Assembly: GCA_934256595.1 (NCBI GenBank) | Contig: CAKQOW010000038.1 | Span: 1 to 23,668, forward strand | Direction of reading: 5' to 3' | DNA: 23,668 bases | Source: an uncultured Clostridia bacterium | GTDB taxonomy: Bacteria > Bacillota > Clostridia > Peptostreptococcales > Anaerovoracaceae | Shown here: piece after piece, positions 17,101 to 22,074 of the stretch | How the letters are laid out: each line of letters begins with the position of its first letter | How positions within the stretch are numbered: position 1 is the stretch's first letter | The notes under the pieces: model-generated | Seen by the model: the letters and a program-made list of their open reading frames with translations, nothing else | Told to the model about the DNA's origin: nothing | Database searches by the model: none | Translations under genes and position numbers: made by a program

Positions 17101-19205
17101 GCAAGCACTTTAGGATCGGAATACCGGTAATAATGCTTGCCGGCATAGTTCATATAACTGGAATCATTGTCCGTATTTGCAAGGCATAAAGAGAACGAAG
17201 GATTAACCGATGTCTCATGCCAGCCGCTGTTGTCCGACGGACTGTAGACCACCATATTGGTATTTCCCCAACTGGTTTCAGAATAGTCTTGCTTTACCTC
17301 AGCGTTTTTTGTAACACGTTGTCTGCCTTTGTATACCTGACGGGAGTGTTTTTTCTTGATCAGCTTATAGAACCAGTTCTTATAATAGTATTGCGTTTCA
17401 TACACATCTACTTCCTGAGGTCCCTGTTCTGTATAGCTTACATGATTATCTGCTGTTGTTGATACAGTCTGCGTTACAGTCATCAACGCTCCTGCGCCTG
17501 TAATGCCCGTCATATCACCTGACGTGCCGTCATACTCTACATACTCTTTTTCATTAGAACCCGGCATTTTTCCTTGTTTGTCGAGCGCCAATGCAATATT
17601 AAGACCGCCATCACCATAAGTAAAAACGAGGGAGTCAAAATACAGCTTATTACTGCCTTCGTCTGATATCCCTTTATTAATAATCGCTGTGTTGGCAGGA
17701 CAAAGCGGTAATGAATAGAACTTTTCTTCACGTCCGCTAAATGCGTTATAAATAAGATTTCCGTCTTTATCTTTTTCAAAAAATCTGAAGTTGTTTGCAA
17801 TTGACGAGGTAAAGCTTTCGCCGTTCCACTTGTACAGCGCCACATATCTGCTGTACGGGTTGTCTGATCTAAGGTCACTGTCAGCCTGTCCGCAGAGAAT
17901 AAGAGTTTCCTCTCCCATTCCTATATCTCCAAAGGCAAACGAAGCTCTGACAATATTACTTGTTCCGTATGTGATGTCAAACTGCTGCGAGCGTTTCAAT
18001 AGATCAGTGCCCTTACCGCCAAACATAACTACAGCTTTGGAGCCCTTGTTCTGCTTAGGACCATAATAATAACCCCATGTGCAGGCAAGGTCATCTATAC
18101 CATCCCTGTCCACATCTCCGCTGGTAAGAGAAATCATATTAGAAACAACGTCCCCTTCTTCCAGATTATAGGTCCACGCAACTCTCCATTTATTTGCCTG
18201 TTTATAAATGTCATCTGTGTCCGTCATTGATTTTTGCAGGGCGTATACTTCTATTCTGGATTTACCAACCTCCGGAACATAAACCGCAACCTCATCAATG
18301 CCGTCACCGTTCCAGTCACCTGTCGCAACCTGAAGATAGTTTTTGAGCTGATAAGGATTATCGGCAAAATTCTCAGCATTCTTGTCAGATGTGCTTCCAT
18401 CTTCATTTTCAAGTTTCAGATTAGGGTTGCCAAGGACTTTATCCTTAGAAAGCAGTTCTATAGTAGTATTGCCATATCCTCCGGCTTTTGCATCACCGAA
18501 TTTCAGATACAATCCACCCTTAGCAGAATATTCCTTGGTGTATACCATTGCAATCTGCGCAGATTTACCCGTTTTGTTGCCGTCAAAATTACCGGCAGCG
18601 ACATCGGACATAACACCCTGCTCTGAGGAAATATTGTTCAGTCCTGTCCTGTAGTCTGTATAGCTATAATTTCCCCATGTTTCAGCTCCCGTTTCTTCAT
18701 TTTTTGTATATGTACGTGTACTGCCTGCCTTGTTCAGCCTTATATAATTGGCTGTCGCAGTTATATTGCTTGCGGATATATTCTTACTAATCGCAGTTCC
18801 GTTCAATGCACTACCAACCGAAGGCACCCCTGTTCCGTCACCGTACAGCGAAGCTTTCATGCTTACATTGGAAGCAACTTGCGAATGCTGATAAGTTTTC
18901 CTGTCTGCTGTGACTCGGTCTGTTCCTGCGTCTTTGCTTGCCACAGTATTAAGGATCCAGTTATCCAGCCCCACCGTATACAGCTCCGATACAGTATTTA
19001 CCTTAATCGTATCCCTTCCATACGGGTTATCAAGGCTGTTTTCATCAAAACCCTCAGGGGCGCCTGTGTCTATTCCCAATGCAGCAAAAGCGTCGCCGCC
19101 CGCTGCAGAGTTGCCTCCCGCTGCAAACACAGAGGCTGCAGGCACCATCGTAATTACCAGCGCCGCCGTCAGCAGCAGCGCCAGCCCTTTCTTAATAATC
19201 TTCAT
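11148..19205 (-). CDS. Giant secreted multidomain surface protein (FG-GAP, aerolysin-like region, Ig/FnIII, bacterial repeats)
   Basis: The product has 2685 residues. Residues 1-29 are a signal peptide (KIIKKG, a hydrophobic core, then SVFAA). Residues ~200-530 hold FG-GAP/VCBS-like repeats with Ca2+-loop motifs (GNFDGNKTG ~204, GDWNGDGIDEV ~296, GDVDRDGIDDL ~362), suggesting a beta-propeller. Residues ~690-1000 are Ser/Thr-rich with alternating amphipathic strands and a Gly-rich AGAGAGGVTVGIVAGFEG stretch (~930), resembling aerolysin-type pore-forming domains; this is my inference. A fibronectin III domain (~1005-1120) and an Ig-like domain with paired YQWQ and YRC motifs (~1140-1215) follow, then further Ig/MBG-like domains (~1250-1565). 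About eight 'bacterial repeat' units occupy ~1570-2310 (GYEVDKW, GYSFKYW, GYVFDHW, GKMVDYW). A Gly/Pro linker (~2320), a domain ending HFSVYALAE (~2335-2570) and a Lys-rich C-terminal FnIII (~2590-2682) finish it. No LPXTG, SLH or choline-binding anchor is visible. AGGAGGAG lies 5 bases before the ATG. Confidence 0.88.
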   Translation of the reverse strand: MKIIKKGLALLLTAALVITMVPAASVFAAGGNSAAGGDAFAALGIDTGAPEGFDENSLDNPYGRDTIKVNTVSELYTVGLDNWILNTVASKDAGTDRVTADRKTYQHSQVASNVSMKASLYGDGTGVPSVGSALNGTAISKNISASNITATANYIRLNKAGSTRTYTKNEETGAETWGNYSYTDYRTGLNNISSEQGVMSDVAAGNFDGNKTGKSAQIAMVYTKEYSAKGGLYLKFGDAKAGGYGNTTIELLSKDKVLGNPNLKLENEDGSTSDKNAENFADNPYQLKNYLQVATGDWNGDGIDEVAVYVPEVGKSRIEVYALQKSMTDTDDIYKQANKWRVAWTYNLEEGDVVSNMISLTSGDVDRDGIDDLACTWGYYYGPKQNKGSKAVVMFGGKGTDLLKRSQQFDITYGTSNIVRASFAFGDIGMGEETLILCGQADSDLRSDNPYSRYVALYKWNGESFTSSIANNFRFFEKDKDGNLIYNAFSGREEKFYSLPLCPANTAIINKGISDEGSNKLYFDSLVFTYGDGGLNIALALDKQGKMPGSNEKEYVEYDGTSGDMTGITGAGALMTVTQTVSTTADNHVSYTEQGPQEVDVYETQYYYKNWFYKLIKKKHSRQVYKGRQRVTKNAEVKQDYSETSWGNTNMVVYSPSDNSGWHETSVNPSFSLCLANTDNDSSYMNYAGKHYYRYSDPKVLAVLASPPYFKDLLNRDDLSGNYAESTTSYATSTGKGTGSQGSTTISVGAYVSFEQEISVFGVKIGQVEAETVVKSGFTWETEKTSEIEQTVSYSATSGENKVALYSIPMEIYKYESYVPDAKGNYKKVITEVNIPHEASIKLLDLSEYETIAKDYSILPTVADTVLKHKIGDPSTYPSSTKGYSVIAEYNGTPASVGYTSKDGGDAISQEIAMTKSKSNVYSYERSIEAKAGAGAGGVTVGIVAGFEGSGGKVSISTEGSSFSGELQAMPVEAEAYGYAMNWRIFSYKYKDSKMEFPVVSYVVSDVAQPKGLPEDFEQDVAETTDKSVTLKWSYDKDYPVAGFQIYKYHEFPDGSGSQRLEYVPFSTGKLNQSEGKYEFSFTDTGLSPYTEYKYQIQTESNNRPKVSIYSEPLVCRTKTTMGYPDLTLDGLDSDGRLPIYPDSEGKVTVSTVDADKYNSISYQWQRYSDGKWKNLSNKTNTLKITNASATDNGIYRCLANVIYFDATSQKEFAISAYTDSFETRYTKRDSKGILTAQQTNDAKGIEASVELYSGNKGNSTAPSGTVTFTFEGKDCKYEETVPLKKEAAAKTFDGENKLYATAKSTQTGLPEGAYTVKYYYSGDKVFKDMSSEAQTVCIGSGQNYLLDLMNASNTSATRFIYEDSITPVLREAKLGSNNKTEVNDVDESKVEYKTYRITTVNNKEEIGTVPITAENLDVGKYIIYAYLKDDGNAVQTEPVAEVRFTVEKKLLVVTADRTDNIGESEVDTNTPKFTVTKDSNDQTPEVSENFVTALGITYKAYNTAGKPVNESTEGSINPNEGKLVNGMLPGNYTVVPCYSDTEDDTIKQQRANYEVAFISGIYTIVGQKYELEAIAALFEESGELKTAGTVAIAEANGVAKGQFTRGTKVQIFALPNSGYEVDKWQITTKEANGTTDKTETTADSMIQQGQNPNILAHEMDAKNTTITVSYKIKSTKLYTLPQKGGTIECVTVPNFTSGGVVSPGAMFEFKATPEIGYSFKYWEITSTGSKEFADGTTNSDRTNTVFVTMGTDTKTLKAVFIRDKYAVTLDQYVSAYYMADTAESGQPVKTYIKTGDKVTGDTQIYVQPKAGYQAKDGAKIQKNGETLEADEQGICNFKLTEDTNLSLEAELLKFSVKAVADMNGSVSIKANNEEVTSDAELDGGSRVVLTPRASRGYVFDHWEAKEGENYQYVAGEEVYTVEELNAQIDMKAVFRANEARTVKIDSSPASRGVLNYTVYDIYGEPVSGDEITKAGNDIIVYEGETVSFEAAPNAGSMVEQWVFDNDTDDSLQPVIITDPAISYPDGSIRIGKKNISMKVVFNAMVYYTLYFNAENGGSVSAEADGTATESGKLIPGGTKLSFTATPDSGKMVDYWTINGETVNDNYGLPMVDENYEIPAFSGEKTVKVYFRDAEYKRIAVNDGSKADVTVAEKTSVTGQTEALAVRNGGTVKLTIKPKDGYATSAESLEKVFTNSNWSLDPVTYAAGGYTVVLRGVNADIDINLNDCVDELVTIINSSSNGTISDISAVPAADGQPADKVRKGAEVTFKLAPKSGYQIDKDKLSGAEVVINNDRTATVKINNIQNDFTIDNSVFAPIPSGGGGGVAPVPPEQKPEEDDNKIIVEDTVDSDGQKITQIIVKAETLKSKDEKSAELQLSDEQKKALIEKAIDKNADTIIITNDELNDETEKLSDIINVNLDVKLLNEIISKTNAAVAVETPVGFVKFNKDALKAVEKQQGKAKSLKLQLKIEKDKDYSHIIGKTAYVISVKLLADKEAITDFGDSRVEITLEIPNTLLGRELVAVYIGEKDRIERFDGKIITKKSADKNGKETETKYYSFETDHFSVYALAEKSKVDEYEKNQKLISGVKKTTVKLSSTASKKKIKLSWKKSKGYKVDAYEVYRKTSKSGKYTKVFTTKKPVSLSWTDSKKLKSGKTYYYKVRGIRTVDGNKYYTKWSNITSKKIK

Positions 19206-19234
19206 ATTCTCTCCTCCTGAATATACGGATTCAT
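19202..19234 (-). other. Ten-codon ORF overlapping the start of the giant gene
   Basis: MNPYIQEERI ends in a TGA that overlaps the giant gene's ATG (ATGA). AAGGAT lies 6 bases before its ATG. It contains the giant gene's Shine-Dalgarno, so translation of it could affect initiation downstream. At this length it may be chance. Confidence 0.2.
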
Positions 19235-19289
19235 ATGAGAATCCTTAACTGTTTCACCTTGTGATATGAAAATCGCCGTACCTTTGTAT

Positions 19290-19331
19290 TCAGGCAGGAA
19301 ACCTCGCGCGCCTTATAATTGTTTTTTTCAT
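19290..19331 (-). CDS. Small leader ORF (13 codons) upstream of the giant gene
   Basis: MKKTIIRRARFPA is preceded by AAGGAG (19339-19344) with a 7-base spacer, a ribosome binding site as good as those of real genes here. It lies in the predicted 5' leader of the giant gene, about 85 bases before its start. The ATG is followed by a run of seven A; one extra A would open a 33-codon basic ORF in another frame. No signal sequence or known peptide family is recognisable. It could be a regulatory leader peptide or a decayed start. Confidence 0.35.
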   Translation of the reverse strand: MKKTIIRRARFPA

Positions 19332-19377
19332 AATCTCTCTCCTTCTTTTCTGTGTTTATTACAAAACAACGAATAAT

Positions 19378-19392
19378 CCGGTATAATACCGG
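19378..19392. promoter_or_regulatory. Perfect 15-bp palindrome in the giant-gene leader (possible operator)
   Basis: CCGGTAT-A-ATACCGG has perfect 7-bp arms. It lies just downstream of the predicted transcription start of the giant gene (about 19400), where a repressor site would block elongation. It could also form a small hairpin in the mRNA. No binding protein can be assigned. Confidence 0.4.
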
Positions 19393-19406
19393 CTGCAAAA
19401 TCTGTG

Positions 19407-19435
19407 ATTATAGTCATTTTATCACGATATCATAA
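19407..19435 (-). promoter_or_regulatory. Predicted activator-dependent promoter of the giant gene
   Basis: A perfect TATAAT (-10, 19407-19412) on the minus strand has only a poor -35 (TTATGA, 19430-19435) at 17-bp spacing. A weak -35 with a direct repeat 14 bp upstream (19450-19480) is the usual layout of promoters activated by LytTR regulators. Confidence 0.45.
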
Positions 19436-19449
19436 ATCGAACGGCATTT

Positions 19450-19480
19450 GTTTACGCTATATAACTGCCGTTTACGCTAT
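19450..19480. promoter_or_regulatory. Candidate LytTR-type regulator binding site (direct repeat)
   Basis: The 11-base GTTTACGCTAT occurs twice (19450-19460 and 19470-19480) with a period of 20 bp, about two helical turns. LytTR regulators such as AgrA and ComE bind paired ~9-bp direct repeats spaced two turns apart with GTT-containing cores, and the second copy (TGCCGTTTA) resembles the TACCGTTTA-like consensus. A LytTR regulator is encoded nearby (21321-22034). The site lies between the divergent promoters of the giant gene and the kinase. Confidence 0.5.
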
Positions 19481-19505
19481 GCATGAATTTTAACTCAAGT
19501 TTTTC

Positions 19506-19534
19506 TTGTCAAAGGCGGTACTATGAAATAAAAT
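19506..19534 (+). promoter_or_regulatory. Promoter of the sensor kinase gene
   Basis: TTGTCA (-35, 19506-19511) and TAAAAT (-10, 19529-19534) are separated by 17 bp, each one base from consensus. An additional TATAAT at 19544-19549 has no good -35. The LytTR-like repeat ends 25 bp upstream of the -35. The kinase ribosome binding site (AAAGGAGGGG) follows at 19605-19614. Confidence 0.5.
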
Positions 19535-19624
19535 AGACCCAACTATAATTGGAATATACCATAATGATGAACTTAAAAGGTATGTGTATTTCATAAATGC
19601 AGATAAAGGAGGGGATCTACTGAA

Positions 19625-21281
19625 ATGAAGAAACTTTTGCTATGGATATGTCTTGCAGTATTTCTGTTTCTTTGTGTCTGTACAATGTGGTTTTTACAGC
19701 TTTTTACCGAAGCCGACATGTCAGCGCAGTATATTGACTGGCAGTCATCCGTCAAAATCAATGCAGACAATTCAGAGACCGAACCGGATTATTCCAAACC
19801 ACCGGAAAAAGGCGACAGATTTCGTCTTGAAACAGTTATCCCTGCAAATGATGAATACGGAAATCTGATCTTTGAAACTGCAGGGCTTGCGCTTACTGTC
19901 AGTATAAACGGTGAAAAGGTATGGGAATCTGTGGCTTCTGTTCCAAAGAATGCAGCAAATCAGACACAGGCTGTCATTCCTCTGCCTCCTGATACCGAGT
20001 GCCATCTGACAATGCTCTGTCAGATACAGACCCCCCCCCCTCGAAGCCCTCGTTTTTCCGCCTCTTCCAAGGTTCGTGCCGGTTGATGCGGCTATGATTG
20101 AAAGCTACGCTTATGCCAAATACTACGGCATACCTGCGGGTGCCACCGCATTTATTTCTCTGATGATAGCCGGGCTTTTCCTTATAACTCTGCTGCGCAG
20201 GACCCCGAATATGAGTCTGATACCCCTGTTTATTACAGCGGCAGGGCTGACAATGCAATGGATTGCCAAAGGAATGGGACACTATTTCATTAACGATGGC
20301 TTTGTTGACATTCTGAATCGGCAGGAGTTCAGTTTTCTGTTCATCGCTTCGCTTGCCGTCTATATTATTATGAACAGACGGCGCCGGTTCCTGAAGTATT
20401 TCGGTATTTTTTCTGCCGTAAGCGCCGCTGCGCTTCTGATTGCCTGTTTCATATCAGCAGTCTCAGACGGATATCTTTCGGCATATGTCAGAGAGCTGTT
20501 TACAGATATTGCAGAGTACGGGCTTTATGATAATCTTGTATACTGGATTACAGTATGGTTCACTACAATATGCGCCGCAATTTCTCTATACTCCATCATG
20601 GACTCCTTTATTGCGCAGCAGCTCAAGGCAAAGGAGCTGCAGCTGCATAATAAAATGGTTATGGACAGCTATCTTGCCATCAAAAGCAAAATGATCAAAA
20701 ACGCTGCAATCCGCCATGAAGCAAACCACAGACTTATTGCGCTTGATTCTCTGTACAAAAAACAGGACTATGATGCGCTGGGCAAAATGCTGGAGGAAAT
20801 GAAACAGCAAAGCATCAGTTTTGCAAAAACACAGTTTACCGAAAACTTCACAGTCAATGCCATATTACAGGATGCTTCTCATCGCGCAGCGCAGGCAGAT
20901 ATAAGGTTTGACGCCTATGCTGCTGTCCCTGCCTCGCTTGCCGTAACCGAACAGGATCTGTGCGAGCTTCTGATGAATATGCTGGACAATGCGATTGAAG
21001 CGGCGGCAGCTTGTGAGCCGGCAGACAGATTTATCCGTTTTCATATTGAAGAAAAGAATGACTTTGTCGCTATAAAATGTGAAAACTCCTGCACAGGAGA
21101 TTTAAAACAGGACAGATACGGTAAATTTATTACCACAAAAGAAGAACCCGAAACACACGGCTTCGGCTTAAAGATTATGAACAGCATTGCGCAGAAGCAT
21201 AACAGTATTCTTGATATAAGTATCTCTGACAACTGTATATTTACTGTGCAGACAGCTCTTAAACTGCCAAAACACAACTAG
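19625..21281 (+). CDS. AgrC-like (GHKL) sensor histidine kinase, frame broken at a C10 tract
   Basis: Two overlapping reading frames together encode one kinase. Frame 1 (19625-20086) gives TM1 (residues 4-27) and a beta-rich extracellular domain, then goes off frame at ten C (20031-20040) and stops after 153 residues. Frame 2 is open through 21281. With nine or twelve C the protein runs on as TPP(P)LEALVFPPLPRFVPVD; the nine-C product is 551 residues. The second half has about five TMs, then a cytoplasmic H-box IRHEANHRLIAL (His214 of the frame-2 ORF counted from GTG 20076, about 364 in the fused protein), N-box ELLMNMLDNAIEAA, KCENS and HGFGLKIM. These are HPK10/AgrC-type features; kinases of this class pair with LytTR regulators. 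The extracellular jelly-roll-like domain plus multi-TM layout recalls 7TMR-DISM sensors rather than peptide-receptor AgrC. As sequenced, no kinase core is attached to the start. GTG 20076 lacks a ribosome binding site, so independent expression of the second half is unlikely. Confidence 0.85.
20031..20040 (+). repeat. Poly-C tract (C10) inside the kinase gene
   Basis: Ten consecutive C sit exactly where the kinase frame shifts from codon phase 2 to phase 0. Such mononucleotide runs are known slippage sites for phase variation. Nine or twelve C are predicted ON states; ten is OFF. A base-calling error of one C would look the same. Confidence 0.9.
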
Positions 21282-21288
21282 CAGCTGC

Positions 21289-21322
21289 AAAAGGGACACC
21301 GGCTTAACGATGTCCCTTTTTT
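21289..21322. terminator. Bidirectional terminator between kinase and response regulator
   Basis: AAAAGGGACA (21289-21298) and TGTCCCTTTT (21311-21320) form a 10-bp stem with a 12-base loop. T runs exist on both strands, so it ends both convergent genes; on the minus strand the stem begins right at the regulator's stop codon. Confidence 0.85.
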
Positions 21323-22034
21323 ACTGGTTGATATATCGTACAAATGCACTTTGAAACGCCTGATAATATGCTCTCCCTACAGGTACAACTTCACCGCTTT
21401 TAAGGTGCAGTTCCTTGCGTTCTATTTTTTGTACTTCATTTAAATTCACAATATAACTGTTGTGACAGCGGGCAAAGTACCCTGAAGGCAGCTGTTTTTC
21501 AAGCTCTGTCAGAGAGATATAGTATGAATCGTTCCTCCTGCTCTGATGAATAACAACATTGTGATTGTAGCTCTCTGCATATTTAATATCCTCAATCGGC
21601 AGATGCAGTATTTTGTTCCCTATGCGCAGTACCGCAGTCTTAGGCAAATGATTCAGTTTTAAATCAGTATGCATCGCATCGGCAAGCACCTCTTTTCGAA
21701 CAGGTTTCAGCAGAAAGTGAACCGGCTGAACACTGTACCCGTCGGGAAGATAATCCTCATAAGCTGTAACGAAGATTATAGAAACCCTATTGTTTCTGGC
21801 TCTCAGGGAACGGGCAAGTTCTATTCCTGTCATACCGTCCATCTTAATATCCAGAATCAGCAAATCAAACGGGCATCTGTCTGCATTAAGCTGTTCCTCA
21901 AGCTCTCCGGCGGCTGCAAACTCTGTCAGTTCATATTCAATATTATCTTCTGTCAGGATCTGGCGGCAAAGAGCAGAAAGCTCCTCCCTCATTGTATCAT
22001 TGTCATCACAGACAGCTACACGGTATATTCTCAT
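21321..22034 (-). CDS. LytTR-family response regulator
   Basis: The protein has an N-terminal receiver domain and a C-terminal LytTR DNA-binding domain (AgrA/LytR/ComE type). From the ATG at 22034 it has 237 residues. Acidic pocket VAVCDDND (6-13), phosphoacceptor Asp62 in LLILDIKMDG, Thr in IIFVTAYED (~92) and Lys in FLLKPV (~110) are all present. The LytTR domain (~133-235) has IKYAESYNHNVVIH, LEKQLPSGYFARCHNSYIVN and VPVGRAYYQAF. A GTG at 22046 would add four residues; I prefer the ATG because GGTGA lies just upstream. It is convergent with the kinase gene, its probable partner, and lies 40 bases after the transporter gene, so it is probably transcribed from the transporter promoter. Confidence 0.93.
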   Translation of the reverse strand: MRIYRVAVCDDNDTMREELSALCRQILTEDNIEYELTEFAAAGELEEQLNADRCPFDLLILDIKMDGMTGIELARSLRARNNRVSIIFVTAYEDYLPDGYSVQPVHFLLKPVRKEVLADAMHTDLKLNHLPKTAVLRIGNKILHLPIEDIKYAESYNHNVVIHQSRRNDSYYISLTELEKQLPSGYFARCHNSYIVNLNEVQKIERKELHLKSGEVVPVGRAYYQAFQSAFVRYINQ

Positions 22035-22074
22035 AACTTCACCCACAGTTTAAATTTATCAAAACATAAATAAT

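Larger units (their letters stand above)
19206..19624. other. Divergent regulatory region between giant gene and sensor kinase
   Basis: This 419-base A/T-rich region carries, from left to right: the giant gene's ribosome binding site (19211-19218), a 10-codon and a 13-codon ORF, the 15-bp palindrome, the giant-gene promoter, the LytTR-like direct repeat, and the kinase promoter. No RNA gene is recognisable in it. Confidence 0.6.

Noticed and set aside
20076..21281. Independent second kinase gene starting at GTG 20076
   Set aside because: There is no ribosome binding site, the upstream bases in the same frame continue the protein sensibly to the C tract, and the preceding gene would otherwise lack any kinase core.
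22035..22046. Response regulator start at GTG 22046
   Set aside because: The ATG 12 bases downstream has GGTGA in place and begins directly at the receiver domain's first strand.
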